From Pseudomonas chlororaphis (lineage in GTDB: Bacteria > Pseudomonadota > Gammaproteobacteria > Pseudomonadales > Pseudomonadaceae): a DNA stretch of 64,000 bases. The stretch spans positions 372,001 through 436,000 of the forward strand of contig NZ_MSCT01000019.1 of assembly GCF_001921865.1 (NCBI RefSeq). The letters run 5' to 3'. The stretch's first letter is position 1; the number at the start of each line of letters is the position of its first letter. The translations under genes were made by a program, and so were the position numbers. Positions 52,622 to 60,930 of the stretch are shown one piece after another. The notes beneath the pieces are model-generated. The model worked only from the letters and a program-made list of their open reading frames with translations. It was not told where the DNA came from and did not search any database.

Positions 52622-52667
52622 GAAGATCTATTATCAGATAGACCATCTTCTGAAAAACAGATAATAG
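52622..52667. promoter_or_regulatory. Inverted-repeat operator region between pxpA and lysR
   Basis: Two nested inverted repeats: CTATTATC (52628-52635) with GATAATAG (52660-52667), and GAAGAT (52622-52627) with ATCTTC (52645-52650). CTAT-N6-ATAG at 52628-52641 has the look of a LysR box. The site lies about 65 bp upstream of the pxpA start and is probably bound by the divergent LysR protein. Confidence 0.6.
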
Positions 52668-52671
52668 TCCC

Positions 52672-52771
52672 GTAGCCGCTGCCGCAGGCTGCGCACGACC
52701 GCGCAGCGGGCGCCGCTCTTGAGATCGCAGAAGGTCCTGCGGACCTTGCGCAGCCTTCGGCAGCGGCTACA
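52672..52771 (+). repeat. Second-family palindromic repeat in the LysR promoter
   Basis: A full copy from GTAGCCGCTGCCGCAGGCTG to GCCTTCGGCAGCGGCTACA. It fills the space between the operator region and the lysR start (52802), so the lysR leader would carry this hairpin or the promoter must lie within it. Confidence 0.88.
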
Positions 52772-52801
52772 GGTTTAGTGCTTCATTACCAGGAATTCGC
52801 G

Positions 52802-53719
52802 ATGTCCCTCACCCTGCGCCAGGTCCGCTACTTCGTCGCCACCGCCGAGATCGGACAGATTTCCCAGGCGGCGATCCACCTGAACATCTCCCAATCGGCG
52901 GTGACCACGGCGATCAAGGAACTGGAGGCGATGCTCGGCGTGCAGCTGTTCCTGCGCTCGGCCCAGGGCATGAACCTGACCGACGCCGGGCGGCATTTCC
53001 TCAACCGCGCCTACGTGATCCTGCGCAGCGTCGACGACGCCCTGAACAGCCCGCTGCCGGACTACCGCGCCAGCGGCGTGCTGCACCTGGCGGCCAGCTA
53101 CACGGTGATCGGCTACTTCCTGCCGCACCACCTGCAACGCCTGGAACACTGGCACCCGGACGTGACCATCGAGGTCCACGAACAAGAACGCCAGGCCATC
53201 GAACAGGGCCTGCTCGAAGGCCGTTTCGACATGGCCGTGGTGCTGACCGCCAACCTCACCCACCCGGACATCGTCTCCGAAACCCTGTTCAACTCCGAAC
53301 GCCGGCTATGGCTGCCCAGCCATCACCCGCTGTGCGAGCGCGCCACCGTCAGCCTCGCCGACGTGGCCCAGGAACCCTACATCCTGCTGACCGTCGACGA
53401 AGCCGAACAGAGCGCCATGCGGTATTGGGAAAATGCCCGGCAGACGCCCCGGGTGCGGGTGCGGACCAGTTCGGTGGAAGCGGTGCGCAGCATGGTGGCC
53501 AACGGCAGCGGCGTGGCGATCCTCTCGGACCTGGTACACCGCCCCTGGTCGCTGGAGGGCAAGCGCATCGAAACCCTGACCGTGAGCGACCCGGTGACGG
53601 CCATGAGCGTCGGCCTGGCCTGGCACCGCGAACGCGCGTTCACCCCGGCGATGCAGGCGTTCCGCGATTACTTCCACGATGCCTTCCTGGCGCCGCAACA
53701 GCTGTCGGCAAGACGCTGA
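52802..53719 (+). CDS. LysR-family regulator of the pxp cluster
   Basis: A 305-residue LysR regulator. The N-terminal HTH is LTLRQVRYFVATAEIGQISQ through HLNISQSAVTTAIKELEAML, followed by the effector domain (LHLAASYTVIGYFLPHHLQR). I chose the ATG at 52802 with AGGAA upstream; a start at 52778 would sit against the repeat. It is divergent from pxpA, so it most likely activates the ring-opening operon in response to its substrate. Confidence 0.9.
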   Translation: MSLTLRQVRYFVATAEIGQISQAAIHLNISQSAVTTAIKELEAMLGVQLFLRSAQGMNLTDAGRHFLNRAYVILRSVDDALNSPLPDYRASGVLHLAASYTVIGYFLPHHLQRLEHWHPDVTIEVHEQERQAIEQGLLEGRFDMAVVLTANLTHPDIVSETLFNSERRLWLPSHHPLCERATVSLADVAQEPYILLTVDEAEQSAMRYWENARQTPRVRVRTSSVEAVRSMVANGSGVAILSDLVHRPWSLEGKRIETLTVSDPVTAMSVGLAWHRERAFTPAMQAFRDYFHDAFLAPQQLSARR

Positions 53720-53723
53720 CCTT

Positions 53724-53822
53724 GTAGCCGCTGCCGAAGGCTGCGCAAGGTCCGTATGACCTCCGGCGATCCCAAGAGCGGCGCCCGCTGCGCGGTCGTA
53801 CGCAGCCTGCGGCAGCGGCTAC
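53724..53822 (-). repeat. Second-family palindromic repeat, inverted orientation
   Basis: A full copy in the opposite orientation to the others (the GATCCCAAGAGCGGCGCCCG side comes on the right). It lies between the convergent lysR and pqiC genes and could form a strong hairpin for both transcripts. Confidence 0.87.
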
Positions 53823-53838
53823 AGGGATCGCAGTGCGA

Positions 53839-54444
53839 TCAGGAGCAACCGCTGGCGGGGTTGCGTACCCAATGGCGGGCCGTGCCGGCGATACGCTTGG
53901 CGAGTTCGTCGATGGCCCGCTGATGGGCCTGGACCAGGCTCGACAGCTCGACGCTGGCCGGCTGGCTGATCCGACTGCTGCACGTCAGGCTGCGGCGCTC
54001 GACGCCGTCGCCGCGCAAGCGCAGGTTCCACACCACGTCGATCAGCGCATAGCGCCCCGGCACCGATTCGAAGCGGCGCACATCGGTCTGCAACGACAGC
54101 ACCGGCTGCCCCGCCGCCTTGGGCAGGCCTTCGAGGTTGCGCGTGCCTAACTGCTGCTCCAGCTGGCTGGCCAGGGCGTCGTGGAACTCATCCACTAGCG
54201 GCGCGCTCCAGCGCGCGGTTTCCAGGATCGCCAGGGTGCCGCTGTCCTGGCGCACGACCAATTGCGGCTGGTCGACCTGCACCGGAATCCGTACCGCGGC
54301 CATCTCGAACTGCAGGCCCGCGGCCACGACCGCCGGCGGCGCCGGCTCGGGTGCCGGCGGCAGCAGCGTGTAGTAATGGGTCGGCGCCGAACTGCAGGCC
54401 GCCAGGCCCAGGGACGCGATCAGCAAGGCTAGAGTTTTTTTCAT
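53839..54444 (-). CDS. pqiC: PqiC outer-membrane lipoprotein
   Basis: A 201-residue lipoprotein with the lipobox LAAC (MKKTLALLIASLGLAACSSA), anchored in the outer membrane. It contains HYYTLLPPAPEPAP and WSAPLVDEFHDALASQLEQQ, the ABC-type transport auxiliary (PqiC/YmbA) pattern. It completes the Pqi lipid bridge: PqiA in the inner membrane, PqiB tube, PqiC at the outer membrane. The start overlaps the pqiB stop by 4 bp. Confidence 0.9.
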   Translation of the reverse strand: MKKTLALLIASLGLAACSSAPTHYYTLLPPAPEPAPPAVVAAGLQFEMAAVRIPVQVDQPQLVVRQDSGTLAILETARWSAPLVDEFHDALASQLEQQLGTRNLEGLPKAAGQPVLSLQTDVRRFESVPGRYALIDVVWNLRLRGDGVERRSLTCSSRISQPASVELSSLVQAHQRAIDELAKRIAGTARHWVRNPASGCS

Positions 54445-56129
54445 GGCTGGACTTCCGATTCAGGCTCACGAGAAGACGAGGTCGAGGATTTGTAGGCGTC
54501 CGGCTGGTTGTCCTTGAGCCGTCCACGGATCAACGCTTCGGGATGCCGGCCGAGGAAATCGGTGAGCACCCGCACCGAACGTGCGGTGCGCTGCACTTCG
54601 TCCATCGCCTGGCCCAGTTGCAGGCGCTGCGGCGAATCCTCGGAGAAGCTGTCGTTGGCCGTGACCAGGGTTTTCTTGGTCTGTTCCAGGGTGTCGCGCA
54701 TCTCCGGCAGGACCTTGCCGTTGACATTCTGCAAGGTTTTCTGCATTTCGCTCAGGCTGCCGTTGAGGTTGTTGGCGATGGCATCGATCGGCAACTTGCT
54801 GATCTTCTCCACGACCCGTTGCAACTGCTCCTGCAACTTGTCGAGGCCGCCCGGCACGGTGGGAATCTCCAGCGGCCGGGTGGTCGGGTCGAAAGCCACA
54901 GGCTTGGCGTTGGGGATGAAATCCATGGAGATATACAGCTGGCCGGTCAGCAGGTTGCCGCTGCGTGCCTGGGCCCGCAAGCCGCGCTGGACGAAGCCGC
55001 CGATCAGGTAGCCGGCGCGGCTTTCGTCGGCACCGCTGATCTTCTCCAACTGTTCGTGCACCTTGCCCAGCCGCGCCGGGTAGATCACCACCCCGACCAC
55101 GGTGGAGAAGGTTTTTTTCTGCGCGTCGTAATCCAGGTCCATCGACACCACCTTGCCGAAGTTCACGCCGAGGAACTCCACCGGGGCATTGAGCGCCAGC
55201 CCGCGCAGGGTCTGGTCGAAACGCATGCGCATGTAGTACGGGTCGCCGTCGGGCGGCGCCAGCGCGGTGTCCTGGTCGGCGAACAGCTGGTAACCGGCGT
55301 TCTCGTCGGCCGGCTTGGCGTTGGGGCTGTACTTGGGCTCGACGAAGGCGACGCCGCCGGCGAGGATCGACGACATGGATTCGGTGTTGACCTTCAGGCC
55401 GTTGGCGCCCAGGGTCACGTCCACGCCGCTGGCGTTCCAGAAGCGCGAGTCGGTGGTGACGAACTTGTCGTTGGGGGCGTTGACGAAGATTCGTACATCC
55501 ACGCCCTTGCCGTCTTCCGACAGCTTGTAGGAAATCACCTGGCCGACCTCGATGCGCCGGTAATAGACCGGCGAGCCGACGTCCAGCGAGCCCAGGTCGT
55601 CGGTACGCAGGGTAAAGCGCTTGCCCTTTTGCCCATAGGTCACCGCGGGCGGCGTTTCCAGGCCGACGAAACTCTTCTTGCGCTTCTCATCCTGGCCAGC
55701 GTCGGCGCCGATGAAGGCCCCCGACAACAGGGTATCGACCCCGGACACACCGCCGGCGCCGATGCGCGGGCGCACCACCCAGAACGTCGAGTCGGCGGCG
55801 GTGAAGGACTCCGCCGACTGGTCGAGCTCGACCTTGGCCACCACCTTGCTGCGGTTCTTGCTCAAGGCGATGGACGTGACCTTGCCGATCACCACGTTCT
55901 TGTATTTGACCTGGGTCTTGTTGGCTTCCAGGCCCTCGGCGGTCAGGAAGCTGATGGAGATTTCGGGCCCGGCCGACAGCGACTTGTGCACCAGCATCGA
56001 CAGGCCGACCAGGGCCGCGACTATGGGCACGATCCATACCAGCGAAACGTTGAACCGGCGTGTCCTGACCGCGGGCATGCCCGGCGTTACCGGCGCGCTT
56101 GAAGCGTTGGAACCTGGATGATCAGACAT
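54441..56129 (-). CDS. pqiB: PqiB MCE-domain intermembrane lipid transport protein
   Basis: A 562-residue protein with one N-terminal transmembrane helix (FNVSLVWIVPIVAALVGLSM) and three MCE domains (starting near ISISFLTAEGLEANKTQVKY, FTLRTDDLGSLDVGSPVYYR and PYYMRMRFDQTLRGLALNAP). A helical C-terminal region follows (LQEQLQRVVEKISKLPIDAI). The hexamer forms a periplasm-spanning tube for phospholipids. I chose the ATG at 56129 (MSDHPGS) over a TTG two codons earlier. It overlaps the second pqiA gene by 8 bp. Confidence 0.93.
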   Translation of the reverse strand: MSDHPGSNASSAPVTPGMPAVRTRRFNVSLVWIVPIVAALVGLSMLVHKSLSAGPEISISFLTAEGLEANKTQVKYKNVVIGKVTSIALSKNRSKVVAKVELDQSAESFTAADSTFWVVRPRIGAGGVSGVDTLLSGAFIGADAGQDEKRKKSFVGLETPPAVTYGQKGKRFTLRTDDLGSLDVGSPVYYRRIEVGQVISYKLSEDGKGVDVRIFVNAPNDKFVTTDSRFWNASGVDVTLGANGLKVNTESMSSILAGGVAFVEPKYSPNAKPADENAGYQLFADQDTALAPPDGDPYYMRMRFDQTLRGLALNAPVEFLGVNFGKVVSMDLDYDAQKKTFSTVVGVVIYPARLGKVHEQLEKISGADESRAGYLIGGFVQRGLRAQARSGNLLTGQLYISMDFIPNAKPVAFDPTTRPLEIPTVPGGLDKLQEQLQRVVEKISKLPIDAIANNLNGSLSEMQKTLQNVNGKVLPEMRDTLEQTKKTLVTANDSFSEDSPQRLQLGQAMDEVQRTARSVRVLTDFLGRHPEALIRGRLKDNQPDAYKSSTSSSREPESEVQP

Positions 56130-56736
56130 CTTCAACCTCTACGTCCCAGATAAGCCGGGGATCGAAACTCATGGCCGCGAACATCGTCAGGACCACGACC
56201 AAACCAAAGAACAGGATGCCCATGCGTGGCTCGATCGAGCTCAGGGCGTGGAATTGCACCAGCGCCGCCACCAGGGCGACCACCAGCACATCGAGCATCG
56301 ACCAGTAGCCGATCACCTCGATAAAACGGTACAGCTTGGCGCGCTCGCGCATGGCCCAGTGACTGCGGCGCTGGCAGGTGACCAGCAACATGCCCAGGAC
56401 GAAGAACTTGATGCACGGCACCACCACGCTGGCGATGAAGATCAGCAGGGCGATATCCCAGGAGCCGTGCTGCCAGAACTCCAGCACACCGCTGAGAATA
56501 GTGTTTTCACTGCCGCTGCCGAAGATCTGGGTGTACATCACCGGCAGCGCGTTGGCCGGGATATAGAGAATCAGGCTGGCCAGGAGAAAGGCCCAGGTGC
56601 GAGCCAGGCTATTGGGTTTGCGCGCATGCACCACCGCGTCGCAGCGCGGGCAGAAGTGCACGTCCTGCGTACAGGTCTGGCCGCAGGTATGGCACAGCAT
56701 CAGGCCCACGTCGCGGGCATAGGGCGGTCGGCTCAT
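56122..56736 (-). CDS. pqiA: PqiA-type membrane protein, second half
   Basis: A 204-residue inner-membrane protein with one PqiA domain: an N-terminal zinc-ribbon (CHTCGQTC and CPRCDAVVHARK) and four hydrophobic segments (AFLLASLILYIPANALPVMY; IALLIFIASVVVPCIKFFVL). E. coli PqiA has two such domains in one 417-residue chain; here two adjacent genes carry one each. The start codon overlaps the previous stop (TGATG). The longer open frame to 57327 is out of frame with the first pqiA gene and not used. Confidence 0.9.
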   Translation of the reverse strand: MSRPPYARDVGLMLCHTCGQTCTQDVHFCPRCDAVVHARKPNSLARTWAFLLASLILYIPANALPVMYTQIFGSGSENTILSGVLEFWQHGSWDIALLIFIASVVVPCIKFFVLGMLLVTCQRRSHWAMRERAKLYRFIEVIGYWSMLDVLVVALVAALVQFHALSSIEPRMGILFFGLVVVLTMFAAMSFDPRLIWDVEVEDV

Positions 56737-57344
56737 CAGTAGCGGCCCTCCAGGTCGTCCCAGAGGCGGCGGATGCCCTTGCCGGAAATCAGGATGATCA
56801 GCACCGTCAACATCGACAGCGACCACAGCCCCAGGCCGGGGTGCACGTCGAGCATGCCGGCCAGCTTGACGATGGCCACCAGGATGCCCAGCAGACACAC
56901 CTCCAGCATGCTCCAGGGGCGCAGGTGCTCCAGGGCGCGCATGCAGGCCTTGAAACCCGGCGCCGCGCGCCCGACGTTGGCAAACCCCAGGACCCAGCAC
57001 AGCAGGGCGATCTGCAGGCCCGGCGCGAGGATGATGGCCAGCCCGCTGACCGCGGCGATCAGGCTGATGCGCCCCTGGGCCAGGGCCTCGACCGACTGCC
57101 AGAGGGTGGCTTCGTTGCTCAGGCCCTGGAGGCTGATACCGATCACGGGAAAGGCATTGGCGAAGACGAACAGCAGCGCCGCCGTGATCGACAGGGCGAA
57201 CAACTGCTGCACGTTCAGGTGCTGGGCCCGCTCCAGCACGGCGCCGCAACGCGAGCATTGCGCCGTCTGGCCTTTGGCAAGCGGCACGGACTCGTAAAGC
57301 GAGTCGCAATGCTCGCAAATGATCCAATTAGGGGGACGTGTCAT
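56736..57344 (-). CDS. pqiA: PqiA-type membrane protein, first half
   Basis: A 202-residue inner-membrane protein with a zinc-ribbon (ICEHCDSLYE and CSRCGAVLERA) and four hydrophobic segments (LFALSITAALLFVFANAFPV; ISLIAAVSGLAIILAPGLQI). It equals the N-terminal half of E. coli PqiA. The start is uncertain: ATG 57344 (MTRPPNW) begins just before the zinc-ribbon but has no clear ribosome-binding site, whereas ATG 57392 has AGAGAAT upstream and would add 16 residues. It is divergent from a TetR gene. Confidence 0.88.
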   Translation of the reverse strand: MTRPPNWIICEHCDSLYESVPLAKGQTAQCSRCGAVLERAQHLNVQQLFALSITAALLFVFANAFPVIGISLQGLSNEATLWQSVEALAQGRISLIAAVSGLAIILAPGLQIALLCWVLGFANVGRAAPGFKACMRALEHLRPWSMLEVCLLGILVAIVKLAGMLDVHPGLGLWSLSMLTVLIILISGKGIRRLWDDLEGRY

Positions 57345-57488
57345 GGTTTTCGAGTCAGGTGACGCAGCGGTAGGCGCTGATCCATGGCGCATATTCTCTG
57401 CAAAAGTAGAGGAATGTGTCTAGTTTTACCTCAGGACTGCAAACGCTCTGCTGCGCCATAATGTAAGCCCCTTGTCGCCACTTCGACC

Positions 57489-58136
57489 ATGAACGATTCA
57501 AAAATGCTCCCGGCTAAAAATCCGCGTTCGCCGAAACAACCCCGTGGCCACCAGCGGGTCACGGCGATTCTCGACGCCTGCGCGCGTTTGCTGGTCAGCC
57601 AGGGAGTGGCCAGCCTGACCATGCATGGCCTCGCACGCGAGGCCGGCACCTCGATCGGCTCGCTGTACCATTTCTTCAGCGACAAGCAAAACGTGCTCGA
57701 CGCCCTGGGCCAGCGCCATATCGACGCCATCGAGCACATCAGCGCCAACCTCCTGGCTATCGATCCGGCCACCTGGATCGAGTCGAGCAGCCAGGGGGTG
57801 ATCGAGCGGATGATCATGCCGATCATGGAATACCTGGAGACCCATCCCGACCTGTTGCAGATGATCAGCCCCGCCTTCGCTCCTGGCCAGCTCCAGGCCC
57901 CGCAAGTGCGCGAGCGGCTCCAGGACACCTACGCCCGGATGCTCGCCCTGCGCTTGCCCGGCGCCAGCGCCGAGCAGCGCGAAACCTACGTGACCGCGCT
58001 GCTCGGACTGCCCATCGGCCTGTTCCAGGCTGCTCTGGAGAATAGCCAGCTCAAGAGCATTCTGCTGTTGCAAGAAGTGCCGCGGGCAATAAAGGCCTAC
58101 CTGGACGCCATCGAACACCTGCACGCCGGGCATTGA
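57489..58136 (+). CDS. TetR-family regulator
   Basis: A 215-residue TetR-type regulator with a basic N-terminal arm (NPRSPKQPRGHQRVTAILDA) and HTH LAREAGTSIGSLYHFFSDKQ. The C-terminal domain (LLGLPIGLFQAALENSQLKS) is of the AcrR-like broad group. It is divergent from the pqi operon with about 145 bp between starts, so pqi is a plausible target. The downstream PACE gene is convergent. Confidence 0.88.
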   Translation: MNDSKMLPAKNPRSPKQPRGHQRVTAILDACARLLVSQGVASLTMHGLAREAGTSIGSLYHFFSDKQNVLDALGQRHIDAIEHISANLLAIDPATWIESSSQGVIERMIMPIMEYLETHPDLLQMISPAFAPGQLQAPQVRERLQDTYARMLALRLPGASAEQRETYVTALLGLPIGLFQAALENSQLKSILLLQEVPRAIKAYLDAIEHLHAGH

Positions 58137-58148
58137 GCCCGGCGCTTT

Positions 58149-58592
58149 TCAGCTGGCGCGGTTGAGCGGGCGGCGCAGCACCAACCGCTCCCGAACCAGG
58201 TCGTAGCCCCAGTGGTAGACATAGGTGTACGGCAGGAAAAACAGCAACACGCCGATGTCCAGGATCAACGCCTGCAACAGGCTGACCTGCAGCCACCAGG
58301 CGATCAGCGGCACACTCGCCGCCACCAGGCCGCCCTCGAACAGCAGCGCGTGGACCACGCGGGTCCAGCCGTTGTGCGCAAGGCCCAAGCGTTTGAGCAG
58401 GCGGTCGAACAGGCCATTGAAGACCACGTTCCAGGCCAGGGCGATCAGACCGATCGCCAGGGTCGCCATGCCCATGTCGACAAAGGGTTTGTCCATGATC
58501 CAGGCCAGCAGTGGCGTACACAGGGCGAATGCCAGCAGCTCGAAGCCCACGGCCTGGCAAACGCGTTCGGTCAAGGATTTGGTGCTGCTCAT
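58149..58592 (-). CDS. PACE-family efflux transporter (AceI-like)
   Basis: A 147-residue protein with four transmembrane helices in two BTP repeats, the proteobacterial antimicrobial compound efflux family. The conserved Glu in TM1 is E18 (VCQAVGFELLAF). The repeat motifs WNVVFNGLFD and HALLFEGGLV, and the last-helix YTYVYHWGYD, are present. Known members export chlorhexidine and short diamines by proton antiport. It is divergent from a LysR gene with about 90 bp between starts, like aceI-aceR. Confidence 0.92.
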   Translation of the reverse strand: MSSTKSLTERVCQAVGFELLAFALCTPLLAWIMDKPFVDMGMATLAIGLIALAWNVVFNGLFDRLLKRLGLAHNGWTRVVHALLFEGGLVAASVPLIAWWLQVSLLQALILDIGVLLFFLPYTYVYHWGYDLVRERLVLRRPLNRAS

Positions 58593-58682
58593 GATCCGGC
58601 TTCCTCAAGTGAATGTGGTTGCCATGATCACCCTACAGATCGATACTTCATAATCATTAACCATCGATCAAGGCGATAGTTC

Positions 58683-59537
58683 ATGGCCTCACACGAAGTA
58701 CTGCTGGCCTTTGTCCAGGCGGCCACCCAGGGCTCGTTTTCCGCGGCCGCGCGCAAGCTCGGCAAAAGCCAGTCGACCATCAGCGCGGCGGTGGCGAGCC
58801 TGGAGATCGACCTCGACCTGCCACTGTTCGACCGCAGCAGTCGCAAGCCCACGCTCACTCCGCAGGGGCACGTCATGCTGCGCCGCGCCGAAGACATCCT
58901 GGCCGCCACCAGCCGCCTGGAAATGGCCGCCAGCCAATTGGCCCAGGGCGTGGAAGCCAAGCTGACGGTGGCCCTGTCCGACACCTATCAGTCGGATCGT
59001 TTCGAAACCTCGCTGAGCGCCTTCGAGCAACGCTATCCGGACCTGGAACTGGAATGCCTGATCGCCGAATGCGACGACCTGATCGAACTGGTGCAACGCG
59101 GGCGGGCGCAGATCGCCTTTGCGGAGATGCAACCCGACTACCCGGCAGACCTGGAGCACTCGACCGTGGACGAGCGCACGGAAATCGCCCTGTTCGTGTC
59201 ACGCAACCATCCACTGGCGATGCTGAAAAATATCGATGAGGCGGGCCTGCAACAGCACCGCGAACTGCGTCTGGCGACCATCGTCAACCCGTACGAAAGC
59301 CGCGCCCGAGGCCGGGTATGGTCGGCGCCGAGTTACCTGATGCTGCTGGAAATGGCCCAGGGCGGTTTTGGCTGGGCGCCCTTGCCGCGCTGGCTGGTGG
59401 AGCGCTTCGGCGCCGGCAGCCTGGTGGAACTCGATGCCCGCGGCTGGCCGCGCGACGTCGCGGTCGACGCCCTGTGGTCGCGCCTGCATCCGCCCGGCCC
59501 GGCGGGGAGCTGGCTGTTGGGGCAGATGCTGGAATGA
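58683..59537 (+). CDS. LysR-family regulator, divergent from the PACE gene
   Basis: A 284-residue LysR regulator. The HTH is LAFVQAATQGSFSAAARKLG plus SQSTISAAVASLEIDLDLPL, and the effector domain begins LTVALSDTYQSDRFETSLSA. By analogy with AceR it probably activates the divergent efflux gene when an amine or biocide is bound. The intergenic 58593-58682 has an AT-rich stretch (ACTTCATAATCATTAACC), likely the operator-promoter. Confidence 0.9.
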   Translation: MASHEVLLAFVQAATQGSFSAAARKLGKSQSTISAAVASLEIDLDLPLFDRSSRKPTLTPQGHVMLRRAEDILAATSRLEMAASQLAQGVEAKLTVALSDTYQSDRFETSLSAFEQRYPDLELECLIAECDDLIELVQRGRAQIAFAEMQPDYPADLEHSTVDERTEIALFVSRNHPLAMLKNIDEAGLQQHRELRLATIVNPYESRARGRVWSAPSYLMLLEMAQGGFGWAPLPRWLVERFGAGSLVELDARGWPRDVAVDALWSRLHPPGPAGSWLLGQMLE

Positions 59538-59547
59538 CCGTCGGCGG

Positions 59548-59586
59548 ACGCTACGCGTCCGTACGCAGCCTGCGGCAGCGGCTATA
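59548..59586 (-). repeat. Second-family palindromic repeat, fragment
   Basis: Only the outer arm remains (GTACGCAGCCTGCGGCAGCG GCTAT), just after the LysR stop. It faces another partial copy 42 bp away. Confidence 0.65.
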
Positions 59587-59628
59587 GGATTGAGGTACAC
59601 CGCGCGATAACGCCCGCCACCGAACGAT

Positions 59629-59680
59629 GTAGCCGCTGCCACAGGCTGCGCACGACCGCGCAGCGGGCGCCGCTTTCAGG
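59629..59680 (+). repeat. Second-family palindromic repeat, left half
   Basis: GTAGCCGCTGCCACAGGCTG to CGGGCGCCGCTTTCAGGAT: the left half of the element, ending 9 bp before the stop of the sigma factor gene. The right half is missing. Confidence 0.8.
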
Positions 59681-59688
59681 ATGAGGAA

Positions 59689-60930
59689 TCAGAGGGCCTG
59701 GAGGCGCTTTTCGATAAAGCGCCGTTCGGGCTCTTGGCGGGTCAGTTCCAGGGCGCGTTGATAAGCCTGGCGCGCCTGCTCCAGCCGGCCCAACTGTCGA
59801 CAGAACTCGGCCCGCGCCGAATGGGCCAGGTGATAATCCTGCAATTCGCCGCGGGCCAGGATCGCTTCGACCCGCTCCAGCCCGGCCAGCGGGCCGTCGC
59901 GCTGGGCGATGGCCGCCGCGCGGTTCAGCTCGATCACCGGCGAAGGCATGGCGCGCAGCAGCACGTCGTACAAGCCGACGATCTGTTGCCAGTCGGTTTC
60001 CCCGGGGGTCGCCGCTTCGGCATGCACCGCGGCGATCGCCGCTTGCAGGCAATACGGGCCAAAACGCCGGGTACCCAGGGCGTGTTCCACCAGGGCGCAG
60101 CCCTCGGCAATCAACCCGGCGTCCCACAAGCCGCGGTCCTGCTCGTCCAGCAGCACCAACTCGCCGCTGGCCGAGGTCCGCGCCGGGCGCCGCGACTCAT
60201 GCAGCAGCATCAAGGCCAGCAAGCCCATCACTTCCGGGTCCGGCAGCAACTCCAGCAACAGGCGCCCGAGACGCATCGCTTCGCGGGTCAGGTCCTGGCG
60301 GGTCAGCTCGGCGCCCATCGACGCCGAGTAACCTTCGTTGAAGACCAGGTAGATCACCCGCAATACGCTGTCCAGGCGCTCGGGCAGCTCGCCCAGGGAC
60401 GGCACCTGATAGGGGATTTTCGCGTCGCGGATCTTCGCCTTGGCGCGCACGATGCGCTGGGCGATGGTAGCTGGCGCGCAGAGAAAGGCTCGGGCGATTT
60501 CCTCGGTGCTCAGGTCGCAGATCTCGCGCAGGGTCAGGGGTACCTGGGCGTCCGCCGCCAGCGCCGGGTGGCAGCAGGTGAAAATCAGGCGCAGGCGGTC
60601 GTCTTCCACGTCGTCCTCGCTCCAGTCGACCTGCTCCAGTGCCTCGAGCTGGCTGACCAGCGCCGCCTGGGACGCGGCGAAGCGCGCCCGGCGACGCAAA
60701 CCGTCGATGGCCTTGAAACGCCCGGCCGACACCAGCCACGCCCGCGGGTTGTCCGGTACACCGTCGCGCTGCCAGCGTTCGACCGCGACGAAGAACGCCT
60801 CGTGCAAGGCTTCTTCGGCGAGGTCGAAATCCCCCAGCAGGCGAATCAGGGTCGCCAGAATCCGCCGCGACTCGTTGCGGTAGACCGTCTCCACCAGCGC
60901 CTTGACGCCGTCCTGCGCCGTCGTCGGCAT
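59689..60930 (-). CDS. ECF42-type RNA polymerase sigma factor
   Basis: A 413-residue extracytoplasmic-function sigma factor with a long C-terminal extension. Sigma region 2 is at about residues 10-80 (LATLIRLLGDFDLAEEALHE; DNPRAWLVSAGRFKAIDGLR), region 4 at about 120-175 (LREICDLSTEEIARAFLCAP; IAQRIVRAKAKIRD). The remaining about 220 residues (LVFNEGYSASMGAELTRQDL onward) are helical TPR-like repeats, known to be needed for activity in ECF42. No anti-sigma gene is present, as usual for this group. Upstream cotranscribed genes encode SRPBCC, DGPF and SnoaL proteins. Confidence 0.93.
   Translation of the reverse strand: MPTTAQDGVKALVETVYRNESRRILATLIRLLGDFDLAEEALHEAFFVAVERWQRDGVPDNPRAWLVSAGRFKAIDGLRRRARFAASQAALVSQLEALEQVDWSEDDVEDDRLRLIFTCCHPALAADAQVPLTLREICDLSTEEIARAFLCAPATIAQRIVRAKAKIRDAKIPYQVPSLGELPERLDSVLRVIYLVFNEGYSASMGAELTRQDLTREAMRLGRLLLELLPDPEVMGLLALMLLHESRRPARTSASGELVLLDEQDRGLWDAGLIAEGCALVEHALGTRRFGPYCLQAAIAAVHAEAATPGETDWQQIVGLYDVLLRAMPSPVIELNRAAAIAQRDGPLAGLERVEAILARGELQDYHLAHSARAEFCRQLGRLEQARQAYQRALELTRQEPERRFIEKRLQAL

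Noticed and set aside
56737..57327. Upstream extension of the second pqiA gene to a 401-residue protein
   Set aside because: This part lies over the first pqiA gene in another frame and is rich in Arg/Pro/Gly without membrane segments; the start at 56736 gives a clean PqiA domain.
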